Shown piece by piece: positions 1 through 6,635 of a stretch of 13,427 bases of DNA (the stretch's first letter is position 1; each line of letters opens with the position of its first letter). The position numbers were made by a program, and so were the translations under genes. The DNA is from UBA7692 sp964552715. GTDB taxonomy: Bacteria; Bacteroidota; Bacteroidia; Chitinophagales; LD1. The notes below the pieces were generated by a model. The model did no database searches and had not been told where the DNA came from. It was given only the letters and a program-made list of their open reading frames with translations. The stretch is taken from assembly GCA_964552715.1 (NCBI GenBank), contig CAZKHZ010000097.1:1-13427 (forward strand), given 5' to 3'.

Positions 1-147
1 GTCTCTCCGACTTGGAACGCTGTCTCTCCGACTTGGAACGCTGTCTCTCCGACTTGGAACCCTTTCTCTCCGACTTAGAACCCTTTCTCTCCGACTTAGA
101 ACGCTGTCTCTCCGACTTGGAACACTGTCTCTCCGACTTGGAACGCT
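1..147. repeat. 21-bp tandem repeat, 7 copies, open at window edge
   Basis: Seven consecutive 21-bp units share the core TCTCCGACTTGGAAC. The array starts at base 1, so it probably continues outside the window. Units differ at only three positions (unit bases 1, 14 and 19); units 4 and 5 share the TTAG variant. After unit 7 the sequence degenerates (GTCTTTTCCC). There are no spacers, so it is not a CRISPR. The 21-bp period is two helical turns. Plus-strand frames 2 and 3 are free of stops through the array and end at 173-175 and 177-179, so a coding origin from the left cannot be excluded. Confidence 0.95.
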
Positions 148-226
148 GTCTTTTCCCAACCGAGGAAGTAATTAGATGAATTTCTGAATAAGTAAATTCA
201 AAATACAAATTAGTCATCTCCCACAA

Positions 227-245
227 TCCATCTCCACGAGATGGA
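227..245. other. short perfect hairpin downstream of MFS gene
   Basis: TCCATCTC and GAGATGGA form an 8-bp stem around the loop CAC, about 25 nt past the MFS stop codon. No T tract follows on the minus strand, so it is not a standard intrinsic terminator. It could act as a 3' mRNA stabiliser. The rest of 148-270 shows nothing recognisable. Confidence 0.35.
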
Positions 246-270
246 CAAAAGGATGAAAGTTGCAATAAAT

Positions 271-1506
271 CTACTGCACTTGCTTCTCCTTAAATCCAAA
301 GAAGAAAACCGCCCAAGCCAAAATTGTCATTACCCCCGCAGCTACAATTGGTAAGGCGGAATTGAAGCTCACCAATACACCGGCAATCAAAGGGGGAATA
401 GCAAAAGAAACACTTTGCACAGATTGCTGAATACCTAGAATTTCTCCTTGTGTTTCTTTTGGGCTTAACTGCGAAATGATGCTTGTGATGTTTGGTCCGG
501 TAACACCCTGCGCTAATGCCACAAAAGGATGCACCACCAATAACCATTTCCACTCTTTAGGCAACAATATGGCAAGCAGGGCTACGCCCATCCACAACAA
601 GCTGATGCGTAAAACCTGTGCGGGCATAAATTTTACTGATACAACCCTGTTTACAACACCCTGCGTAAATGCAATCCACAAACCTATGTAGCCGAACAAC
701 ATGCCGATTTGCTTTTGATTGAAATCGAATTCTTTGATAAGATAAACCTGAAAGAACTGCATAAAGAAACTAAAGCCAAATGTTTGTAGAAATAATGTGA
801 GCAGAATCACCCGCATTTCTACCAATGCAAATGCCTTTTTCAAATTTTTAAAGCCCATTAAAAGGCTCAACTTTCCTTCACCACTTGGCTTAAATGTGTC
901 GGGGAACTGCTTTGCCACATAATAGAAATTTAATGCCGACAAACCCGCTGTGAACCACAGCGGAGTGGAGTAATCGAACCAAGGAAACCAATCTGTTGGC
1001 TGCGCTAAAACACCGCCAATAAAAGGACCAAGAATAAAACCCATACCAAAAGCCATACCTACTAAACCAAAGTTCTTTGCGCGGTCTTTGGGCTCGCTGA
1101 TGTCGGCAAGGGAGGCTAAAACAATGGCAATATTGCCACCCATAAACCCAGGCAGAATACGCGCAATGAACAATAGCCAAATCAATTGAAAGTGAATGGC
1201 AAGCGCAAAGCAGATATAACCAATGAAGGTTCCCACAATACTTATCTGTAGAATCTTCTTTCTTCCTTTTTTGTCAGCCAGTGTGCCCAGAATTGGTGCA
1301 CCAAAAAACTGCGCAATGGCAAAAGAAGCCGCAAGAATGCCATAGATGATATTGCGCGTTGGCTCTGAGGTATCTAAAGGCAACATTCCATGCTCGTTGC
1401 GGATAATGAGTGGGGCAAAAATTGGAATAATAATACCTATACCCAGCATGTCAATAAACACGGTGATGAACACAGCAAGGATAGGTGATAACTTTTTCTT
1501 TTTCAT
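271..1506 (-). CDS. TCR/Tet-type MFS drug exporter
   Basis: Probable inner-membrane proton-coupled antiporter of the major facilitator superfamily, DHA1 (TCR/Tet) type, exporting an unknown small molecule. The protein is 411 aa, the usual length, with about 12 hydrophobic segments. TM1 carries the acidic motif VFIDMLGIGIIIP. The TM2-TM3 loop holds MFS motif A (GTLADKKGRKK, about residues 74-84). TM5 has the antiporter motif C (GMGFILGPFIGG, about 154-165). I chose the ATG at 1506, followed by MKKKKLSP, because the loop and TM1 start there. An upstream in-frame ATG at 1536 would add ten residues (MPPYRNRLLS) and cannot be excluded. It lies downstream of the rpmA terminator, so it is probably its own transcription unit. 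The substrate cannot be told from sequence; tetracycline resistance should not be assumed. Confidence 0.9.
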   Translation of the reverse strand: MKKKKLSPILAVFITVFIDMLGIGIIIPIFAPLIIRNEHGMLPLDTSEPTRNIIYGILAASFAIAQFFGAPILGTLADKKGRKKILQISIVGTFIGYICFALAIHFQLIWLLFIARILPGFMGGNIAIVLASLADISEPKDRAKNFGLVGMAFGMGFILGPFIGGVLAQPTDWFPWFDYSTPLWFTAGLSALNFYYVAKQFPDTFKPSGEGKLSLLMGFKNLKKAFALVEMRVILLTLFLQTFGFSFFMQFFQVYLIKEFDFNQKQIGMLFGYIGLWIAFTQGVVNRVVSVKFMPAQVLRISLLWMGVALLAILLPKEWKWLLVVHPFVALAQGVTGPNITSIISQLSPKETQGEILGIQQSVQSVSFAIPPLIAGVLVSFNSALPIVAAGVMTILAWAVFFFGFKEKQVQ

Positions 1507-1612
1507 GCTTAGTAATCTGTTTCTATAAGGTGGCATGGAATACGCATAATGTAGAATTCATGAAGGCTCAATTATTTTACCTATGCTCATTTAATGTATG
1601 ACTAAACCTCTT

Positions 1613-1648
1613 CAAAAAGAAAAAGCCTCTCGAAAACGAAAGGCTTTT
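1613..1648 (-). terminator. intrinsic terminator of rplU-rpmA
   Basis: On the minus strand AAAAGCCTTTCG, loop TTTT, and CGAGAGGCTTTT form a 12-bp stem with one G-T pair. A T-rich tail (TTTTTC run, 1613-1620) follows. It lies 22 nt past the rpmA stop codon, where a terminator is expected. Confidence 0.88.
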
Positions 1649-1670
1649 GTTGAATGATTTTAGGATGCTA

Positions 1671-1934
1671 TTAAGCAACTGCTACTGGAACAACATGAAC
1701 AAAACGTCTGTCGTTTTTACCTTTAGTAAATTTTACTACACCTGTTTCTATAGCAAAAATGGTATGGTCTTTGCCAATATCTACCCCTTTGCCCGGGTGG
1801 TATGCAGTACCGCGTTGTCTAACGATAATATGTCCTGGAGTTGTAGCTTCACCACCAAAAATTTTAATTCCTAGTCTCTTACTGTGAGAATCTCTACCGT
1901 TTTTTACCTTGCCTTCGCCTTTCTTATGAGCCAT
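1671..1934 (-). CDS. rpmA: 50S ribosomal protein L27
   Basis: L27 lies near the peptidyl-transferase centre of the large subunit, where its flexible N-terminus helps position tRNA. The 87-aa product has the usual length. It shows the family features: N-terminal MAHKKGEGKVKNGRDSHSKR, the IKIFGGE segment, and the signature GHIIVRQRGTAYHPG at about residues 34-48. The N-terminus begins directly with MAHKK, so there is no sign of the cleavable extension found in Firmicutes. It lies 29 nt downstream of rplU, the conserved rplU-rpmA order, and is followed by a strong terminator. Nothing is odd about it. Confidence 0.98.
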   Translation of the reverse strand: MAHKKGEGKVKNGRDSHSKRLGIKIFGGEATTPGHIIVRQRGTAYHPGKGVDIGKDHTIFAIETGVVKFTKGKNDRRFVHVVPVAVA

Positions 1935-1963
1935 GACTTATGATTTTATTTTCTTTAAAATTA

Positions 1964-2272
1964 TTATCCGATGCTTTCAATCGAAATTTGAGTTAATGAC
2001 TGACGGTGACCTTTAGTCAATTTATAACCTTTTCTGCGTTTCTTTTTGAAGATGGTTACTTTATCATCTTTAAGATGCGCAAGAATTTTAGCATTTACTG
2101 TTACTCCTGCTACAGTTGGCGTTCCTACTGAAACACTTCCTGCATTGTCTGTAAGCAACACACGGTCGAAGCTTACGCTATCACCTGCATTACCTTCTAA
2201 ACGGTGAACGTAAACCTTTCTTCCGGCTTCCACCTTAAACTGCTGACCTTGAATTTCCACTATAGCGTACAT
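1964..2272 (-). CDS. rplU: 50S ribosomal protein L21
   Basis: L21 binds 23S rRNA in the large subunit. The product is 102 aa, typical for L21. It starts MYAIVEIQGQQFKVEAG, as the family does, and has the C-terminal signature KKKRRKGYKLTKGHRQ at about residues 75-90. The frame stays open upstream to an ATG at 2326, but that stretch contains the promoter (2292-2322), so the start at 2272 is the right one. It is the first gene of the rplU-rpmA operon. The predicted 5' leader is only about 10-15 nt, which leaves no room for an L21 autoregulatory leader of the Firmicutes type. Confidence 0.98.
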   Translation of the reverse strand: MYAIVEIQGQQFKVEAGRKVYVHRLEGNAGDSVSFDRVLLTDNAGSVSVGTPTVAGVTVNAKILAHLKDDKVTIFKKKRRKGYKLTKGHRQSLTQISIESIG

Positions 2273-2291
2273 ATACCTAATTTTGGGGTGG

Positions 2292-2322
2292 CAAAAGTAG
2301 TTTTTAGTTCCGTTTTTCCAAA
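2292..2322 (-). promoter_or_regulatory. Bacteroidota-type promoter of rplU-rpmA
   Basis: Read on the minus strand, a -33 TTTG (2319-2322), 19 nt spacing, and a -7 TACTTTTG (2292-2299) match the Bacteroidota consensus TTTG/TAnnTTTG exactly. It ends 19 nt before the rplU ATG. Confidence 0.8.
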
Positions 2323-2437
2323 ACATGATTTGAAATAAATAAAATTAGGTGGATTACTACTTAAATAAGGGGTGTACAAAATCAAGTTGCAACTTCCAAA
2401 AAGAGAAGCCTTATTTGCAGCCTATCAAATAAAATTT

Positions 2438-3391
2438 ATGGGCGAATTTACTATTCCTGTTGTTGACCTAAGTAAGTATGTAAACGGAAATGAAGATGAC
2501 AAAGCTGAGTTTGTATCTGAAATAGGGACTGCATTTGAAGATGTTGGTTTTGTGAGTGTGAAGCATCATGGTGTTTCACAAGACTTAATTGATAACTATT
2601 ATGCCTTAGTGAAAGCCTTTTTTGAACTTCCGACCGAAACAAAAAGGAGTTATGAAAAGCCTGAACTTGCCGGGCAGCGTGGTTATACTTCGTTTGGTAA
2701 AGAAACTGCTAAAGGATATGATGCACCAGATTTAAAAGAGTTTTGGCAATTAGGACAAACTGTAGAAGGCAATGACCCTGTTAAAGCAATTTATCCTGAA
2801 AATATCTTTGTAGCGGAAGTGGAAGATTTTACTCAAAAAGGTGTTGAACTATACAAAGCCTTTGAGCAAAGCGGCAAGTATTTGTTAAGTGCCATTGCCA
2901 TTCATTTGGGATTAGAGGAGCATTATTTTGACGAGCATATTTTTAATGGCAACACAATATTAAGAGCAATTCACTATCCTCCTATTACGCACGAACCCAA
3001 AAGTGCTATTCGTGCTGAGCAGCATGAAGACATTAATTTGATAACGCTTTTGGTGGGCGCATCTGCTGAAGGTCTTCAATTACTAAACCGACAAGAAGAA
3101 TGGCTGAACATCACAGCACCCGAAGGTTGCATTGTGGTGAATGTGGGTGATATGCTGCAAAGACTTACCAATAATAAATTGAAATCTACCACGCATAGAG
3201 TTGTAAATCCTCCGAGAGAAAAATGGAACACTTCTCGCTTTTCTATTCCTTTCTTTTTGCACCCACGCAGCGAAATGCGCTTAGATTGTTTGGATTCTTG
3301 TGTAGATGATTTTGCTCCATTGGCTTTCGCACCAATTAGTGCCGGTGAATATCTGGACGAAAGGCTGATAGAAATTGGTTTAAAGAAGTAA
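2438..3391 (+). CDS. 2OG-Fe(II) oxygenase, isopenicillin N synthase-like
   Basis: Cytosolic non-haem iron oxygenase of the 2-oxoglutarate/IPNS superfamily (PcbC-like, COG3491). The 317-aa product has the N-terminal DIOX_N domain (IPVVDLS at residues 6-12, then FEDVGFVSVKHHGV and FFELPTETKRSYE). The catalytic jelly-roll follows, with the iron triad H196-x-D198 and H253 and the RxS co-substrate motif R267-F-S269. All key residues are present, so it should be active, but the substrate is unknown; family members act on amino acids, peptides, flavonoids or plant hormones. I chose the ATG at 2438 because IPVVDL is normally within ten residues of the start. A GTG at 2372 would add 22 residues without family support. 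It is divergent from rplU and convergent with rmuC, so context does not suggest a pathway. Confidence 0.9.
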   Translation: MGEFTIPVVDLSKYVNGNEDDKAEFVSEIGTAFEDVGFVSVKHHGVSQDLIDNYYALVKAFFELPTETKRSYEKPELAGQRGYTSFGKETAKGYDAPDLKEFWQLGQTVEGNDPVKAIYPENIFVAEVEDFTQKGVELYKAFEQSGKYLLSAIAIHLGLEEHYFDEHIFNGNTILRAIHYPPITHEPKSAIRAEQHEDINLITLLVGASAEGLQLLNRQEEWLNITAPEGCIVVNVGDMLQRLTNNKLKSTTHRVVNPPREKWNTSRFSIPFFLHPRSEMRLDCLDSCVDDFAPLAFAPISAGEYLDERLIEIGLKK

Positions 3392-3394
3392 TTT

Positions 3395-3714
3395 CCATTC
3401 TTCCACCATTCCACTATTCCACCATTCCATTCTTCCATCATTCCATCATTCCATCATTCCATCATTCCATTCTTCCACCATTCCATCAATCCACCATTTC
3501 ATCATTCCTCCACTCCATCATTCCACCATTCCATTCTTCCACCATTCCATTCTTCCATCATTCCACCATTCCATCATTCCACCATTCCACCATTCCATTC
3601 TTCCACCATTCCACCATTCCACCATTCCATTCTTCCACCATTCCACCATTTCATCATTCCATTCTTCCATCATTCCACCATTCCACCATTCCATCATTCC
3701 ATCATTCCATCATT
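3395..3714. repeat. octanucleotide tandem array, 40 units, G-free on + strand
   Basis: Exactly forty 8-bp units in unbroken phase fill the gap between the convergent oxygenase and rmuC genes. Three unit types dominate: CCATTCTT, CCACCATT and CCATCATT, with a few one- or two-base variants (CCACTATT, CCATCAAT, TCATCATT, CCTCCACT). There is no insertion or deletion over 320 bp. Not one G occurs on the plus strand from 3392 to 3719. CCATTCTT units recur at 4-unit spacing in places (units 1/5 and 26/30/34), a possible 32-bp higher-order period. The array begins 3 nt after the oxygenase stop codon and runs into the rmuC coding end. There are no spacers, so it is not a CRISPR, and there is no terminator hairpin in it. 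Confidence 0.97.
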
Positions 3715-5053
3715 CCATTGCTCTATCCAGTAAAGATTGGGGTAAACTCTTAGAAGTTTTTGCTCCAAGTTCCTTTAGCTTTTCCGTGCGCGAAACAAGA
3801 CTGCCTCTTCCACTCGAAAGTTTTTTCATGGCATCTTCATAGCTTTCACGAGAGAGCTGCATCTGCTTACCAACTTTAATTAAATCTTCAACCAAGCCGT
3901 TGAATTTATCGTACAAATCACCTGCTTGTCTTGCTATTTCGGCTGCGTTTTTGTTTTGATATTCTGTGCGCCAAATACTTGCAATTGTGCGTAAGGTAGC
4001 CAGAAGCGTTGAAGTGCTTACTATCACAATATTTCTTTCAAAAGAATCATTGAACAATTCTGGGTCGTGTTGAACAGCCAATGTAAATGCAGGCTCTATG
4101 GGCACAAACAACAAAACAAAATCTGGGCTTCCCGCCCCGTAGAGTAGGTGATAATTTTTTTCACTTAATCCTTTTACGTGGTTGCGTAAAGATTGAATAT
4201 GCTTTTTAAGAAAAACAAGACGTTGTGCTTCATCATCTTCTGACGAAAACTTCTCATAGTCAACCAACGAAATTTTTGAATCCACAACAACATTCTTGTT
4301 ATCGGGTAAATGTATTACCACATCTGGCTGCAATCTTCTACCATCATCGGTAGTAACAGAACTCTGTACAAAATACTCTCTATCCTTTACTAAGCCCGAC
4401 TTCTCTAATACTCTTTCTAAAATAACTTCTCCCCAATTTCCTTGCATTTTACTATCACCTTTCAGTGCCTTGGTGAGATTGTGGGCGTCCTTACTCATCT
4501 GTATATTCAGGTCTTTCAATTGAACTAACTGCTGAATTAAGCCTGCATTTTTTTCTAAAGATTCGCGATGCGTTTTTTCAACTTTATCTTCAAACGATTT
4601 TATTTTTTCATTCAGTGGATTAAGTATTTCACTTAGCTTTTGGTGATTCTGCTCGGTGAACTTTTTGCTCTTATCTTCCAACATTTCGTTGGCGATGTTT
4701 TTAAATTCAATCTTGAATTTTTCTTGCAATTGTTCCACTTCACCTTTTTGCTCCACCAATTTCTGCGATAGGTTGTCATAAGAAGTTCTTACTGCAGAAA
4801 GTTCAACATTTAATTTAGAAGACTTATCACGCTCCGCCTCAATTTCAGCATTTAAAGTTTCAATTTCTTCTGAGTTAAGTTTTACCCTTTCCTGCAAACG
4901 TCCTTTTTCTACTTCAAGTGTGTTCTTTTCAATAGTCAGTTTTTCAAAATCAACTTTTGAAACAGAATCACTTTCTGTAGTTTTTGACTTAAAGTAAAAG
5001 AAGCCCAAAGCAAAACCAACAAGCACACCTATTATCAACAGCAAAATTTCCAT
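3710..5053 (-). CDS. rmuC: DNA recombination protein RmuC
   Basis: RmuC-family protein, predicted nuclease-like; in E. coli its loss raises inversion at short inverted repeats. The 447-aa product has an N-terminal membrane anchor (MEILLLIIGVLVGFALGFFY), then a long charged coiled coil to about residue 190. The RmuC domain follows: the signature MQGNWGEVILERVLEKSGL, then RLQPDVVIHLPDNKNVVVDSK with PD-(D/E)xK-like acidic and lysine positions. The length is normal. Its last codons and TGA stop (3710-3712) come from the edge of the octamer array, so the C-terminus (LLDRAME) has been set by the repeat. It is divergent from the WYL gene. No convincing promoter was found in front of it. Confidence 0.93.
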   Translation of the reverse strand: MEILLLIIGVLVGFALGFFYFKSKTTESDSVSKVDFEKLTIEKNTLEVEKGRLQERVKLNSEEIETLNAEIEAERDKSSKLNVELSAVRTSYDNLSQKLVEQKGEVEQLQEKFKIEFKNIANEMLEDKSKKFTEQNHQKLSEILNPLNEKIKSFEDKVEKTHRESLEKNAGLIQQLVQLKDLNIQMSKDAHNLTKALKGDSKMQGNWGEVILERVLEKSGLVKDREYFVQSSVTTDDGRRLQPDVVIHLPDNKNVVVDSKISLVDYEKFSSEDDEAQRLVFLKKHIQSLRNHVKGLSEKNYHLLYGAGSPDFVLLFVPIEPAFTLAVQHDPELFNDSFERNIVIVSTSTLLATLRTIASIWRTEYQNKNAAEIARQAGDLYDKFNGLVEDLIKVGKQMQLSRESYEDAMKKLSSGRGSLVSRTEKLKELGAKTSKSLPQSLLDRAME

Positions 5054-5237
5054 GTGGAATTTAATTTTCGGTGAAAATAAAAATTAACCTGTGCTGTTCT
5101 ACAAATTCAGCCACAGCAAAGGGTTGTAGTTAAAACCACCACGCACTAAAAAACTTATATTAGAATAAGAGTTTCCAAACACATTGATATACTTATCACT
5201 TTCGGGAAACTGAAATAAAAATAATTTTGACAAAATA

Positions 5238-5270
5238 TTTGGCATTAAGAAACTTTCACACATATATTTG
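5238..5270 (+). promoter_or_regulatory. promoter of the WYL gene
   Basis: A -33 TTTG (5238-5241), 21 nt spacing, and a -7 TATATTTG (5263-5270) match the Bacteroidota consensus exactly. It ends 24 nt before the ATG. The remaining 5054-5237 holds the upstream region of the divergent rmuC gene and shows nothing else. Confidence 0.8.
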
Positions 5271-5294
5271 CCCCCAACAAAAAGTGATTGAAAT

Positions 5295-5666
5295 ATGAAT
5301 GGACATTCCGCTTATCAAAAAACTGGCAGTTTGCAACGCAAGCAAATGCACTACTCGCCTAACTTACTTAGCACAATTAACAACGCTATTGAAAACTTAA
5401 AACTTGCTACCATAGAATATGATAGCCGTGAAAAAGGCATCAGCATTCGTGATATTGAGCCAATGGCAGTTGTTTACAAAGATAGAAAACGCCATTTAGT
5501 AGGTTTTTGCCATTTACGTAACGAGTACCGCAATTTCAGATTAGACAGATTAATTTCTATTAAACTGAAAAAAGAAGATTTTCTACGCAGACAAGATTTT
5601 GATATTGATAATTTTCAAGATGACAGCGGCAGATATGCCGATGATGTTGAGGAAGACGATTATTAG
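5295..5666 (+). CDS. stand-alone WYL-domain protein
   Basis: A 123-aa protein consisting almost only of a WYL domain. The segment from about residue 31 to 92 follows the WYL pattern: AIENLKLATIEYDS, then SIRDIEPMAVVYKDRKRHLVG, then FCHLRNEYRNFRLDRLISI. The name-giving W-Y-L tripeptide is R-H-L here, but the arginines of the ligand-binding face are kept. There is no helix-turn-helix, unlike most WYL transcription factors. The tail is very acidic (DDSGRYADDVEEDDY). WYL domains bind nucleic acid or nucleotide ligands and regulate transcription, defence and DNA-repair systems, so this may be a ligand sensor or partner protein; that is inference. It is monocistronic, with its own promoter and terminator. 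Confidence 0.78.
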   Translation: MNGHSAYQKTGSLQRKQMHYSPNLLSTINNAIENLKLATIEYDSREKGISIRDIEPMAVVYKDRKRHLVGFCHLRNEYRNFRLDRLISIKLKKEDFLRRQDFDIDNFQDDSGRYADDVEEDDY

Positions 5667-5703
5667 TTTGTCAACACCCCACCCGGTTCCGGCTACTTAA
5701 ATT

Positions 5704-5731
5704 AAAGGCTCCCCGAAGGGAGCCTTTTTTT
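5704..5731 (+). terminator. intrinsic terminator of the WYL gene
   Basis: AAAGGCTCCC and GGGAGCCTTT form a perfect 10-bp stem around the tetraloop CGAA, followed by further T residues (seven Ts in all, 5725-5731). It lies 37 nt past the WYL stop codon. Confidence 0.92.
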
Positions 5732-5742
5732 GTTTTCTCTTG

Positions 5743-5765
5743 CAAAAAAGACTTTGTCTTTTTTG
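5743..5765. other. A/T-rich hairpin, possible secondary terminator
   Basis: CAAAAAAGAC and GTCTTTTTTG form a perfect 10-bp stem around TTT. Runs of six A or T on both sides allow a weak terminator on either strand, between the convergent WYL and rlpA genes. The rest of 5766-5903 shows nothing recognisable. Confidence 0.35.
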
Positions 5766-5903
5766 AAAAGCACTAAAATAGTACGGAACTAATTATGATC
5801 CGCTTAGCGTAACACTTTTCCATAAGCAGAGATTTTATATTGATACCGTTACAACTATCGTACCAAATTTAAAATTTATTGAAAAAAAATACCTTTTCAA
5901 GGG

Positions 5904-5929
5904 AAAAAATAAATGAGTAAGAAAACTCA
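5904..5929 (-). terminator. weak terminator overlapping the rlpA stop codon
   Basis: On the minus strand TGAGT and ACTCA form a 5-bp stem around a 6-nt loop. The TGA is the rlpA stop codon. The T-rich stretch TTTATTTTTT follows directly. The stem is short, so the call is tentative. Confidence 0.4.
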
Positions 5930-6601
5930 CCTTACAACAAAGCTGCTGTAAGCTTCCACTGTTGCATCAGGAAAGAAAACCAACATTTTATTTAACAATA
6001 TCTCTGCTTCAAATTTATCATCAAAAGTTCCTGCATAAACTTTGTAAGTAAAGCCTTCAACCATCTTTTGCTTAACAACATACAAGGGCATTCCAAATTC
6101 ATCCATCATTTGTCTTGATAACAATACAATAACTTTTGAATTATCAAAGGTACCTATCTTCACACCAAACAAGTTTTCATTTGAAACTGTTTCATTAACT
6201 ACTACATAAGGAGTTTGCTCGCTGCTCGGAATTATTTTTACACTAACTCTTGCTGTTCCACTATTATAGAAGTCCAATTCCTTAGCAACCCTTTTGGATA
6301 CATCAATTAAACGACTGTTTTTATATGGACCACGATCATTCACTGTTGCCACAACAAACTTTCCATTTTTAAGATTAGTGATTTCGACCTTGGTACCAAA
6401 TGGCAAAGTACGATGCGCACACGTGTAGCTATTATTATTAAACTTCTCACCGCTTGCTGTGCGCCTTCCGTTAAATTTATCGTGATAAAATGAGGCATAA
6501 CCCTCCTTGCTTTCCTGAGCATTAACTGTTTTAAAGAGCCAGAGGAAAGTGCACAACAATAGGATGCTGAACGCTTTTGCTTGTGAGATGTGAATACTCA
6601 T
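5927..6601 (-). CDS. rlpA: RlpA-like protein with SPOR domain
   Basis: Exported peptidoglycan-acting protein of the RlpA family; characterised members are lytic transglycosylases that cut glycan strands lacking stem peptides at the septum. The 224-aa product has a signal peptide with probable cleavage after VNA (residue 28). A double-psi beta-barrel domain follows at about residues 34-123. It carries TASGEKFN, CAHRTLPFGT with H63, and VNDRGPY with D89, the conserved active-site residues. A C-terminal SPOR domain (about 145-224, with YKVYAGTFDDKFEAE) should bind denuded peptidoglycan. There is no clear lipobox (the only early Cys, C17, follows LLL), so it is probably periplasmic rather than a lipoprotein as in E. 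coli. It lies 34 nt downstream of kynU; a shared transcript is possible but the functions differ. Confidence 0.88.
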   Translation of the reverse strand: MSIHISQAKAFSILLLCTFLWLFKTVNAQESKEGYASFYHDKFNGRRTASGEKFNNNSYTCAHRTLPFGTKVEITNLKNGKFVVATVNDRGPYKNSRLIDVSKRVAKELDFYNSGTARVSVKIIPSSEQTPYVVVNETVSNENLFGVKIGTFDNSKVIVLLSRQMMDEFGMPLYVVKQKMVEGFTYKVYAGTFDDKFEAEILLNKMLVFFPDATVEAYSSFVVR

Positions 6602-6635
6602 GTGCTAAAACGAATATAAAAAAACGGTTCTAATC

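Noticed and set aside
227..245. Terminator of the MFS gene
   Set aside because: The hairpin is perfect but no T tract follows it on the minus strand.
1537..1612. Promoter of the MFS gene
   Set aside because: TACATTATG near the start is only a partial match to TAnnTTTG and lacks a well-spaced TTTG.
2273..2326. Longer L21 starting at ATG 2326
   Set aside because: The extension overlaps a consensus promoter and has no counterpart in L21 proteins.
3076..3441. Open minus-strand frame of 121 codons starting in the octamer array (MMEEWNGGIVEWW...)
   Set aside because: Its start is translated repeat and the rest is antisense to the oxygenase catalytic core; no family resemblance.
3395..3714. CRISPR array
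   Set aside because: Units are 8 bp and directly adjoining, with no spacers and no cas genes nearby; the 21-bp array at the left edge fails for the same reason.
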